Below, one piece after another: positions 1 through 6,332 of a stretch of 6,722 bases of DNA (its first letter is position 1; every line of letters starts with the position of its first letter). The DNA is from an uncultured Terrimonas sp. (GTDB taxonomy: Bacteria; Bacteroidota; Bacteroidia; Chitinophagales; Chitinophagaceae). Both the position numbers and the translations under genes were made by a program. Below the pieces are notes generated by a model, which did no database searches, was not told the DNA's origin, and saw only the letters and a list, made by a program, of their open reading frames with translations. The stretch is taken from assembly GCA_946886925.1 (NCBI GenBank), contig CAMPJQ010000158.1, positions 1 through 6,722 on the forward strand, written 5' to 3'.

Positions 1-340
1 CATCATTTGGACCGGAAATGGCAGATGTGGCTTTAAAAAATATGATGGGTTCCACCGGCAATTGCATATTACTTTCTGCTGCATGATCAGAATAATTGAG
101 TCCTATGCAAATGAGCTTGGAGGGGCGCTTCAATGGCGGACCCAACCTTTCATTGTTTTGTACAACAGGACAGGATGCCTGGTTTGTTTTCAGCCATTCT
201 TTAAGGCGGTTTATACCGTCTGCACTAAAAAAATCTTCTGTATAATCTTCCCCAAACGCAGAAACATCAATGCGTTTTTCGTTTTCCAGTTCTATTCCGG
301 GTTTTTCTTCTTCTGCCTTTCCAAATCGGATTAATTTCAT
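1..340 (-). CDS. Fumarylacetoacetate hydrolase (FAH) family protein, N-terminal part, cut by the window edge
   Basis: Reverse-strand reading from the ATG at 340-338 gives 113 codons with no stop before the window edge, so the 3' end is missing. The protein starts MKLIRFGK, with an N-terminal region of about 70 residues containing IDVSAFGEDY. The segment RPSKLICIGLNYSDHAAE (residues 72-89) then opens the FAH fold, and FFKATSAISGPND ends the visible part. The GLNYxxHxxE motif (His86, Glu89) is the family signature. The metal-binding acidic residues lie beyond the edge and cannot be checked. Family members cleave or isomerise C-C bonds in acylpyruvates and related diketo acids, for example fumarylpyruvate, oxaloacetate or hydroxyhepta-dienedioate. 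Automated names such as 2-hydroxyhepta-2,4-diene-1,7-dioate isomerase or ureidoglycolate lyase are common but unreliable, and the substrate cannot be told here. There is no Shine-Dalgarno sequence before the start, as is usual in Bacteroidota. The gene is divergent from the IcmF pair, 131 bp away. Family assignment is firm; function is open. Confidence 0.9.
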   Translation of the reverse strand, partial: MKLIRFGKAEEEKPGIELENEKRIDVSAFGEDYTEDFFSADGINRLKEWLKTNQASCPVVQNNERLGPPLKRPSKLICIGLNYSDHAAESNMQLPVEPIIFFKATSAISGPND

Positions 341-382
341 ATAGATTATCAATTTTTTGCGTGGACTAAACTACTTCCATTT

Positions 383-413
383 TTAATGTAAGCCAAACCA
401 TTTTTTGTGCAAA
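383..413 (-). promoter_or_regulatory. Candidate Bacteroidota-type promoter for the FAH-family gene
   Basis: On the minus strand, TTTG (plus-strand 410-413) is followed after exactly 19 bases by TACATTAA (plus-strand 383-390). This fits the Bacteroidota -33 TTTG / -7 TAnnTTTG pattern, except that the last two bases of the -7 box are AA. Transcription would start near 376, leaving a leader of about 35 nt before the ATG at 340. The match is by eye only, in an AT-rich gap where chance hits occur. For the opposite direction I see only a partial -7 box (TAATTTTA, 448-455) without a -33 partner. Confidence 0.4.
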
Positions 414-471
414 CGATTGAAAAGCTAACAGGCATTAGGATTTGAATTAATTTTAGGACTTTGTAACAACA

Positions 472-1914
472 GTGAATATGAACAACTCGTCAAACAATAA
501 GATCCGTATTGTAACGGCAGCAAGTTTATTCGACGGTCATGATGCAGCCATAAATATCATGCGTCGCATATTGCAAAGCAAGGGCGCTGAAGTTATTCAC
601 CTGGGGCACGACCGGTCGGCACGGGAAATAGTAGAATGTGCCATTGAAGAAGATGTGCAGGGCATTGCCCTTACAAGTTACCAGGGAGGTCACATGGAGT
701 TTTTTAAATACATTAAAGACCTGCTTGATGAGAGTGGCTGCGGCCATATTAAAATTTTCGGAGGCGGCGGCGGCACTATCCTGCCACAGGAAGCAGAGCA
801 ACTGCATCAGTATGGCATAACAAAAATTTACAGTCCCGATGATGGACGGAAACTGGGGCTGGAGGGCATGATAGAAGAAGTGATCCGGCATTGCGACTTT
901 TCACCTGCATCATCACCTAAAAACTGGACGGGTGAATTACCTCTTGATGAGAAAAAAGATATCCGGAAAATTGCGAGGGCCATTACCCTTGCAGAAAGAG
1001 GGGAAAGCTACTCATCGCTTTTAGGGGCTATGAAAAGTTCGGACCGGACTGATATCCCGGTTATTGGCATTACGGGAACGGGGGGTGCGGGAAAATCATC
1101 GGTAACCGATGAAATTGTACGCCGTTACCTGGGTGCTTTCGCCCATAAAACCATTGCGGTTGTTTCCGTTGACCCGAGTAAGAAAAAAACAGGCGGCGCT
1201 TTGCTTGGAGACAGGATAAGAATGAACTCCATTTCCGGACCTCGCGTATATATGCGGTCACTGGCTACACGCGAAGACAATACAGCCATAAGCAAAGTGG
1301 CCAAAGATGCAATAGCCATTTGCAAAGCAGCAGGATACGACTGCATCATTCTTGAAACAGCGGGCGTTGGCCAAAGTGACATGAGCATTGTGGATTATTG
1401 CGATGTAAGTGTATACATCATGACCCCTGAATATGGAGCTGCTTCCCAACTGGAAAAAATAAACATGCTGGATTATGCCGACATTATTGCGATTAACAAA
1501 TTTGATAAAGCAGGTGCAGAAGATGCATTAAATGACGTAAGGAAACAATACAAGCGCAATCACCTGTTGTTTACAGCCTCTGATGATGAATTGCCTGTAA
1601 CCGGCATATGTGCCAATACATTTAACGACAAAAGAGTGAACCATTTCTTTGGCTTATTGCTTCAAAAGATAAAAGAAAAAACCGGCGTGGAATGGGATAG
1701 CACTTTACCAAACAGTTTCCAGGCTGAAGATGGAAGACAGGATGCAATTGTTATTCCACCAAGGCGTGTTCGTTATCTCAGCGAGATCAGCGACACTGTG
1801 CGTTCTTATAATGCACGTGTAAAAGAACAAAGCGATATTGCATCACAGCTCTACCAGTTAAACGGTGCAATTCAAATATTAAAAACACTTCCCGAAAATG
1901 AAAAACACCGCTAA
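472..1914 (+). CDS. icmF: IcmF N-terminal half: cobalamin-binding domain fused to MeaB/ArgK-type GTPase
   Basis: This 480-residue protein matches the N-terminal half of fused isobutyryl-CoA mutase (IcmF). Residues 10-140 form a B12-binding domain: AASLFDGHDAA (16-26) holds the DxHD motif whose His23 should be the lower axial cobalt ligand, TSYQGGH lies at 68-74 and GGGGG at 97-101. After a short linker, residues about 165-405 form the G3E-type G domain. It has Walker A GTGGAGKS (202-209), Asp234 in SVDPS, ETAGVGQSD (295-303) and the guanine-specificity motif NKFD (342-345). The GTPase is expected to gate adenosylcobalamin loading and rescue of the mutase. The tail (about 430-480, RRVRYLSEISDTVRSY) is the start of the linker that in fused IcmF leads into the mutase barrel, but here a TAA follows ENEKHR. 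The start is GTG at 472; an ATG two codons downstream (478) is equally plausible, and an in-frame TAG at 454-456 blocks longer starts. It is probably co-transcribed with the mutase gene 101 bp downstream. No cobalamin riboswitch is visible upstream. Confidence 0.93.
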   Translation: MNMNNSSNNKIRIVTAASLFDGHDAAINIMRRILQSKGAEVIHLGHDRSAREIVECAIEEDVQGIALTSYQGGHMEFFKYIKDLLDESGCGHIKIFGGGGGTILPQEAEQLHQYGITKIYSPDDGRKLGLEGMIEEVIRHCDFSPASSPKNWTGELPLDEKKDIRKIARAITLAERGESYSSLLGAMKSSDRTDIPVIGITGTGGAGKSSVTDEIVRRYLGAFAHKTIAVVSVDPSKKKTGGALLGDRIRMNSISGPRVYMRSLATREDNTAISKVAKDAIAICKAAGYDCIILETAGVGQSDMSIVDYCDVSVYIMTPEYGAASQLEKINMLDYADIIAINKFDKAGAEDALNDVRKQYKRNHLLFTASDDELPVTGICANTFNDKRVNHFFGLLLQKIKEKTGVEWDSTLPNSFQAEDGRQDAIVIPPRRVRYLSEISDTVRSYNARVKEQSDIASQLYQLNGAIQILKTLPENEKHR

Positions 1915-2015
1915 ACAATACCGAGAATGGCTGGGGTATGCTTGTTTAAAGGTGAAAAGTGAAAGAATATAACATGATGGCATCATCTGCCTGACTTAAA
2001 AAATAACAATAACGC
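1915..2015 (+). other. 101-bp non-coding gap splitting IcmF
   Basis: This stretch separates the two IcmF halves at the place where a fused enzyme has its inter-domain linker. The first gene ends with TAA at 1912-1914. The second reads in another frame and has an in-frame TAA at 2010-2012, two codons before its ATG, so a single frameshift could not rejoin them. The gap holds the low-complexity GTGAAAAGTGAAAG (1952-1965) and the odd palindrome ATGATG-G-CATCAT (1974-1986), then an A-rich run before the ATG. I see no TAnnTTTG promoter and no Shine-Dalgarno sequence in it. Confidence 0.8.
1955..1965 (+). repeat. Short direct repeat AAAAGTGAAAG, copy 1 (inside the IcmF gap)
   Basis: This 11-base sequence is identical to 3983-3993, so the two copies flank the mutase ORF. 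Here it sits in a tandem-like run, GTGAAAAGTGAAAG (1952-1965). Such GTGAAA-rich strings seem to recur in intergenic DNA of this group of bacteria, but that is recollection rather than something this window can show. Confidence 0.5.
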
Positions 2016-3971
2016 ATGCAATCCATATTACAAAAACAATACGAAGCGCTCGAAAAAAGATTAAGCCCTGAAGTAAAAAAACTGATGGAAGAATGGAAAG
2101 ACCTGCAAAATAAATATGAAGCAGATTTTTTTGAATATACTGTGCGTGGTAAAATCATTAAACAGCAAATCAATACGGTATCGTTAAGCGGTACAAAAAT
2201 TCCAAAAGTTGTTTTGCCTGCTTATAAAGACTGGGGCGATATTGTACAATGGCAAATGCAGGAGAATGTACCGGGTGCATTTCCCTATACTTCGGGGGTA
2301 TTTGAATTGAAACGGCAGGGAGAAGATCCTACAAGGATGTTTGCAGGCGAAGGCGGGCCGGAACGTACCAACAAACGCTTTCACTATGTATCTGCCGATC
2401 AGCCGGCAAAACGACTTTCCACAGCTTTTGACAGTGTTACCTTGTACGGGCAGGATCCTGCATACCGTCCGGATATTTACGGTAAAATTGGGAATGCCGG
2501 CGTTAGCATTGCAACAGTGGATGACGCTAAAAAACTATACAGCGGTTTTAATCTGTGCGATCCTTCTACCTCTGTAAGTATGACCATTAACGGTCCTGCA
2601 CCAGTGATACTTGCATTTTTTATGAATGCAGCTATTGATCAGGAATGCGAGAAATGGATAGAAGAAAATAAATTGTGGCATGAAGTAGAAAAGGTACGCA
2701 AAAAGAAATATGAACATCAGCCTCCACCTGTATATTACAATCCTTCTTCTCCCGAAAGGCTACCGGATGGCAATAATGGGTTAGGATTAAAATTACTGGG
2801 ATTGAGTGGTGATGAAATATTACCACGCGATGTGTATGAAAAAATTAAGGACGAAGCATTGCGGCAGGTGCGGGGTACAGTGCAGGCAGATATACTAAAG
2901 GAGGACCAGGCACAAAATACCTGCATCTTTTCTACGGAATTTGCATTAAAACTGATGGGCGACGTGCAGGCATTTTTTATTGAGAATAAGGTGCGCAATT
3001 TTTACAGTGTAAGCATCAGCGGATACCATATTGCCGAAGCGGGAGCCAATCCCGTTACCCAACTGGCATTTACCCTGGCCAACGGGTTTACCTATGTTGA
3101 ATATTACCTGAGCCGCGGCATGCACATTGACGATTTCGCTCCCAACCTTTCATTTTTCTTTAGCAATGGCATGGACGCCGAATACAGCGTTATTGGCAGG
3201 GTGGCAAGAAGGATATGGGCAAAGGCTATAAAATATATTTATCAGGGCAATGAACGCTCTCAAAAATTAAAATATCACATTCAAACCAGCGGACGCAGCC
3301 TTCATGCACAGGAAATTGATTTTAATGATATACGCACTACATTACAGGCATTATATGCCATTTATGACAACTGCAACTCATTGCATACAAACGCATATGA
3401 TGAAGCCATTACTACCCCCACTGAAGAAAGCGTGCGCAGGGCTATGGCCATACAGCTTATTATCAATCGCGAACTGGGCTCGGCAAAAACTGAAAACTTT
3501 ATACAGGGAAGTTTTGCTGTTGAAGCATTAACGGATCTTGTAGAAGAGACTGTGCTTACTGAATTTGACCGCATTTCCGACAGGGGCGGTGTGCTGGGCG
3601 CCATGGAAAGAATGTACCAGCGCAATAAAATCCAGGAAGAAAGCTTGCATTACGAAAGCCTAAAGCATTCAGGGCAGCTTCCGGTTGTGGGCGTAAACAC
3701 TTTTCTCAGTAAAAAGGGCAGCCCTACCTTGGTGCCGGATGAAGTGATCCGCAGCACCACCGAAGAAAAGGAACAGCAGATTGAAAATTTGAAAGCATTC
3801 CAAAAACGAAATGAAGAGAAGTGTGCCGAAAAACTGGGTGCGCTTAAAACTGCCGCAGGCAATAATGCAAACCTGTTTGAGATACTGATGGAGACGGTTA
3901 AATACTGCAGTCTTGGCCAAATTACCCATGCTTTGTTCGAAGTAGGCGGCCAATACAGGAGAAATATGTGA
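2016..3971 (+). CDS. icmF: IcmF C-terminal half: isobutyryl-CoA mutase substrate-binding barrel
   Basis: This 651-residue protein is the catalytic (acyl-CoA) part of an adenosylcobalamin-dependent acyl-CoA mutase of the IcmF class. It interconverts isobutyryl-CoA and n-butyryl-CoA by a radical carbon-skeleton rearrangement. After a helical linker (1-45), the barrel begins near [15 protein letters not shown] (54-68). Recognisable blocks are [14 protein letters not shown] (83-96), [10 protein letters not shown] (104-113), [10 protein letters not shown] (131-140), [12 protein letters not shown] (185-196), [18 protein letters not shown] (285-302) and [11 protein letters not shown] (333-343), with His338 matching the catalytic His of methylmalonyl-CoA mutase. 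Phe109 and Gln300 replace the Tyr and Arg that hold the carboxylate in methylmalonyl-CoA mutase, so a methylmalonyl substrate is unlikely. The C-terminus [11 protein letters not shown] looks complete. There is no B12-binding domain in this polypeptide; it must come in trans from the gene just upstream. Both halves keep their motifs and open frames, so decay is not evident. ATG at 2016 is preceded by an A-rich leader. Confidence 0.93.
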   Translation: MQSILQKQYEALEKRLSPEVKKLMEEWKDLQNKYEADFFEYTVRGKIIKQQINTVSLSGTKIPKVVLPAYKDWGDIVQWQMQENVPGAFPYTSGVFELKRQGEDPTRMFAGEGGPERTNKRFHYVSADQPAKRLSTAFDSVTLYGQDPAYRPDIYGKIGNAGVSIATVDDAKKLYSGFNLCDPSTSVSMTINGPAPVILAFFMNAAIDQECEKWIEENKLWHEVEKVRKKKYEHQPPPVYYNPSSPERLPDGNNGLGLKLLGLSGDEILPRDVYEKIKDEALRQVRGTVQADILKEDQAQNTCIFSTEFALKLMGDVQAFFIENKVRNFYSVSISGYHIAEAGANPVTQLAFTLANGFTYVEYYLSRGMHIDDFAPNLSFFFSNGMDAEYSVIGRVARRIWAKAIKYIYQGNERSQKLKYHIQTSGRSLHAQEIDFNDIRTTLQALYAIYDNCNSLHTNAYDEAITTPTEESVRRAMAIQLIINRELGSAKTENFIQGSFAVEALTDLVEETVLTEFDRISDRGGVLGAMERMYQRNKIQEESLHYESLKHSGQLPVVGVNTFLSKKGSPTLVPDEVIRSTTEEKEQQIENLKAFQKRNEEKCAEKLGALKTAAGNNANLFEILMETVKYCSLGQITHALFEVGGQYRRNM

Positions 3972-3982
3972 TTATTGGCAGA

Positions 3983-3993
3983 AAAAGTGAAAG
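3983..3993 (+). repeat. Short direct repeat AAAAGTGAAAG, copy 2 (after the mutase gene)
   Basis: This is an exact copy of 1955-1965, lying 12 bases after the mutase stop codon. It continues into a further GTGAGACGTGAAAA run (3993-4006), so this copy also sits in a GTGA-rich low-complexity stretch. Confidence 0.5.
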
Positions 3994-4014
3994 TGAGACG
4001 TGAAAATCAAAACC

Positions 4015-4057
4015 CAACAATAATTGCATTGTACAAAGGAGTGGCGCAATATTGTTG
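4015..4057 (-). terminator. Bulged inverted repeat in the convergent gap, possible terminator
   Basis: CAACAATA (4015-4022) pairs with TATTGTTG (4050-4057), and TTGC (4024-4027) pairs with GCAA (4046-4049). This makes a 12-bp stem with one bulged A and an 18-base loop that itself holds the palindrome TTGTACAA (4029-4036). Read on the minus strand, the stem is followed by GGGTTTTGATTTTC, a T-rich tail. It could therefore end transcripts of the LtaS-like gene, whose stop lies at 4103-4101. On the plus strand no T tract follows directly. The stem is AT-rich and the loop long, so efficiency is doubtful; it may also act as an mRNA 3'-end structure for the mutase transcript. Confidence 0.4.
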
Positions 4058-4100
4058 AGCAGAGATTTTAAAGGGCGTTCCTGAATACTGCCTGCCGGTA

Positions 4101-6002
4101 TTAGTATTTTAAAAAGGTGTCGTATAATTTTTGCATATAAGCCTTACCGGTAGTAAGCACACTGTCGGAATGAGCACCGGTGATTTCTTCTGAAGGATAC
4201 ATCAGCCGCTTTGCACGATTATCAAATATCAGCGTGTCTTTTGCAGTTAACCAGGCAAAACCGTCATCAAAAGTATAGAATGCAAAAGGTTTCCTGCCGG
4301 GATTCAGCAAATCATTTCCCCATTTAAAAGCGGTATCTGTTATTTGCAACTGTTGAAGCAGGGTGGTGGCGATGTCTGTTTGCGAACCTGTACCGGTTAT
4401 CTTCTTCCCGCGGTATGCATCCTTTATTACGTTGCCAAAAAAAAGAAGCGGGATATGATAACGCGCCGGTTCATTAAACTTCCTGTCTTTCGGCAAATGG
4501 TGCCCATGATCGGCTGCCAGAACAAACAGGGTATTTTCATACCAGGCTGTTTGTTTTACCTCTTCAAAAAAAGCTCCCAGTGACCGGTCGGTAAAATAGC
4601 ACGCATTTTTAAACTGTTCGTTCTGGCTATTGCCCTCAAAAACTGTTGCCATAGGTACTGTAAAAGGCTCATGACTGCTTGAAGTAATGATGTAAGAAAA
4701 AAATGGCTCTGCGGGGTGCTGCATTTCCTTTACATATTTATCAAATAAACTCTTATCGTCGGCGCCCCATTTATTGAATAAACCCGCATCAGAAAAATCC
4801 TTCAACCCTACAATGCGGTCAAAGCCCGCCCGGTACGCAATTGTATTGAAACGCCCGAAGCCCAGTTCTCCGCCATAATAAAATGCATTGTGATAATTTT
4901 CATTTTTAAGTGCCAGGGAAAAAAAGGGCAAATGCTCAATTTTTTCAGGCTGATTTACAATATTGGTTTGGGGTTGTGCCGGAAACCCGCTCAGCATGGC
5001 TATAATGCCCTGGTCTGTACGTACACCGCTAGCGTATATATCTGTAAATAAAATGCCTTCTCTGATGAGCTTACTCATATTGGGCGCCACACCGCTGTCT
5101 CCGCCAAGTTCGGCAATAACATCGGCAGTAAAACTTTCCAATTGAATAAAAACAACGTTGGGCCTCTGCTGTGTTAATACCAACCGGGTTGAATCTTTGC
5201 TGTTCGTTCTGTATAAATGGTTAACCCGTTCAGTTGCTTCAGCGCCTGGTAAATAAGTATAGATATTTTTTTGTCCGCTGTGGCGATTTTTTAAAAAGCT
5301 GTTGCTCAGGTGCCAGGCTGTATTTACGGCTGCATGATTGGCTACGGGAAAAGAACTGAAATAAGCCGTGCTTTCATTAATGGGTATTTGCTGCCATCCG
5401 CCACGAATACTTAAGAAAATGAGCCCTGCTATGGCGATGAGCTGAGCGGTGTATGAAACTTTTTCATTGCTTAATAACTTGCCCGTGGCTATGCTCATCC
5501 GCGAAAGCACCAGCCTGTATAAGAACGCTGCAATAATAATTTCCGACAGCATAATGATGAACAGCAATAACAATGGCGCGGATTTACTGGTTTCAATGGC
5601 TTCGGCCGGATGAGCAAGCATTGAAATTGCACGATAATTTAATTTTACGCCCCAGTTTTCATAAATGCCCAAATCGCCTCCCGAAATGAATATGGTTACC
5701 ACAAGCAATACCCATGTGTATATTTTTAATGTTTTTTTAAAAAATGAAGCTTTTATAAGCTGCTGAACAATAAACAACAGCAGTGGTATAACAGCAAAAT
5801 AGCCTGCCATGGAAAGATCAAGCCATAAACCATATACAAAGCTCTGTAATAAGCGGGTTGACCCGGCTGAAGAAAAACTGCTGTAATAGTATAGAACAAA
5901 TACAAGGCGTTGCACAAAAAAAACAAGTACCCAAAAAAGGTAGTACCTCAGGAAAAATACAAATGGCGCCGTTTTTCGCCAGTTCAATAAAGGGCTATTC
6001 AT
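4101..6002 (-). CDS. LtaS-like membrane sulfatase/phosphotransferase family protein
   Basis: With the ATG at 6002-6000 the protein has 633 residues (numbering below). The open frame reaches back to a TTG at 6014, but ATG is the more likely start. The N-terminal third has five hydrophobic segments, near 14-40, 61-82, 92-109, 143-165 and 186-200. The rest, from about residue 282, is an extracytoplasmic alkaline-phosphatase-superfamily domain of the LTA synthase type. NVVFIQLESFTADV places metal ligand Glu289. GVRTDQG places the probable nucleophile Thr329. KWGADD lies at 411-416, SSSHEPF holds His444, and ADHGHH gives metal ligands Asp498 and His499. Relatives (LtaS, OpgB/MdoB) move phosphoglycerol from phosphatidylglycerol onto an acceptor outside the inner membrane; others move phosphoethanolamine. 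Gram-negative Bacteroidota are not known to make lipoteichoic acid, so the acceptor may be a periplasmic glycan or lipid, but the sequence does not say. The catalytic set is complete, so activity is likely. It is transcribed alone, convergent to the IcmF pair and divergent from rlmN. Confidence 0.9.
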   Translation of the reverse strand: MNSPLLNWRKTAPFVFFLRYYLFWVLVFFVQRLVFVLYYYSSFSSAGSTRLLQSFVYGLWLDLSMAGYFAVIPLLLFIVQQLIKASFFKKTLKIYTWVLLVVTIFISGGDLGIYENWGVKLNYRAISMLAHPAEAIETSKSAPLLLLFIIMLSEIIIAAFLYRLVLSRMSIATGKLLSNEKVSYTAQLIAIAGLIFLSIRGGWQQIPINESTAYFSSFPVANHAAVNTAWHLSNSFLKNRHSGQKNIYTYLPGAEATERVNHLYRTNSKDSTRLVLTQQRPNVVFIQLESFTADVIAELGGDSGVAPNMSKLIREGILFTDIYASGVRTDQGIIAMLSGFPAQPQTNIVNQPEKIEHLPFFSLALKNENYHNAFYYGGELGFGRFNTIAYRAGFDRIVGLKDFSDAGLFNKWGADDKSLFDKYVKEMQHPAEPFFSYIITSSSHEPFTVPMATVFEGNSQNEQFKNACYFTDRSLGAFFEEVKQTAWYENTLFVLAADHGHHLPKDRKFNEPARYHIPLLFFGNVIKDAYRGKKITGTGSQTDIATTLLQQLQITDTAFKWGNDLLNPGRKPFAFYTFDDGFAWLTAKDTLIFDNRAKRLMYPSEEITGAHSDSVLTTGKAYMQKLYDTFLKY

Positions 6003-6017
6003 GAATCGCTGCAATTC

Positions 6018-6047
6018 TTAACTTAAATTAAATATAAGCTTTGCAAA
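6018..6047 (-). promoter_or_regulatory. Candidate promoter for the LtaS-like gene
   Basis: On the minus strand, TTTG (plus-strand 6044-6047, part of the palindrome TTTGCAAA) is followed after 18 bases by TAAGTTAA (plus-strand 6018-6025), close to the TAnnTTTG -7 box. Transcription would begin near 6011, about 9 nt before the ATG at 6002. That would exclude the TTG at 6014 as the start. An overlapping TATATTTA (6029-6036) is an alternative -7 box without a -33 partner. Confidence 0.3.
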
Positions 6048-6151
6048 TTAAGTGTTATTGTGGATTTCTCCGGCTATTGTACGCACCGCATCGCACATGA
6101 ATATAATTTTTTCTGGAACAATCCATTATACACCCAAATCACAAAAGCAAA

Positions 6152-6171
6152 CCTGCTTACCCGCAGGCAGG
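6152..6171. repeat. Short GC-rich hairpin CCTGC / GCAGG
   Basis: CCTGC (6152-6156) can pair with GCAGG at 6163-6167 over a six-base loop, or with a second GCAGG at 6167-6171. It is a GC-rich island in AT-rich DNA. The inverted heptamer TGCCTGC also occurs at 4089-4095 in the other intergenic region, just after the LtaS-like stop. This resembles a small REP-like palindromic family, but two partial copies are thin evidence. Confidence 0.35.
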
Positions 6172-6210
6172 ACTGTCCATCCCTTACGGATAAACCTCAA
6201 ACTCAAAATC

Positions 6211-6288
6211 CGGTAGAGGCTATCAGCTAAGAGCAGTAGAGGAAGAATATACATACTACCCCTGACTGCTGATACCTGATTCTACCCG
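6211..6288. repeat. Nested inverted repeat, about 78 bp, upstream of rlmN
   Basis: The outer arms are CGGTAGA (6211-6217) and TCTACC (6281-6286). The inner arms are TATCA (6221-6225) with TGATA (6270-6274), then GCAGT (6233-6237) with ACTGC (6265-6269). On the right side ACTGCTGATA is continuous, while the left arm carries a seven-base bulge. TATCAGC / GCTGATA (7 bp) is an alternative pairing. The element ends 32 bases before the -7 box of rlmN. It could be a structured RNA, an operator, or a remnant of a dispersed repeat; the sequence alone does not decide. Confidence 0.4.
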
Positions 6289-6319
6289 TAAGCAAATTCA
6301 TCAACCGTAAACCTTTGTA

Positions 6320-6327
6320 TATCTTTG
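6320..6327 (+). promoter_or_regulatory. Perfect TAnnTTTG -7 box for rlmN
   Basis: TATCTTTG matches the Bacteroidota -7 consensus TAnnTTTG at every fixed base and lies only five bases before the rlmN ATG (6333). With the usual spacing, transcription would begin at or within a base or two of the start codon, giving a leaderless or nearly leaderless mRNA. The -33 position (about 6297-6300, TTCA) does not match TTTG. Confidence 0.5.
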
Positions 6328-6332
6328 CGCCA

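Larger units (their letters stand above)
6003..6332. other. 330-bp divergent intergenic region without a convincing gene
   Basis: This region lies between the starts of the LtaS-like gene and rlmN. It holds promoter candidates for both, a GC-rich hairpin at 6152-6171 and a larger nested inverted repeat at 6211-6288. The only plus-strand short ORF of note (6097-6216, 39 codons) has no recognisable content. The open minus-strand frame at 6227-6691 runs mostly antisense to rlmN and is a shadow. I see no tRNA or riboswitch; a small non-coding RNA cannot be excluded. Confidence 0.7.

Noticed and set aside
62..334. 90-aa plus-strand open frame
   Set aside because: It is antisense to the FAH-family gene, which has clear family motifs on the minus strand.
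341..471. Cobalamin riboswitch upstream of the B12-dependent IcmF pair
   Set aside because: The gap is only 131 bp, shared by two divergent genes, and shows no B12-box-like sequence or GC-rich folding core.
1915..2015. Programmed frameshift joining the two IcmF ORFs
   Set aside because: The frames do not overlap: a 101-bp gap separates them, with a TAA just upstream of the second ATG in its own frame, and no slippery site is seen at the first stop.
1915..4057. Insertion sequence or transposon splitting IcmF
   Set aside because: The gap is too short, with no transposase, no terminal inverted repeats and no clear target-site duplication; only low-complexity repeats are present.
6097..6216. 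Short plus-strand ORF, 39 codons from ATG at 6097
   Set aside because: No recognisable domain or promoter match; it runs through the GC-rich hairpin and into the nested inverted repeat, so it looks like chance.
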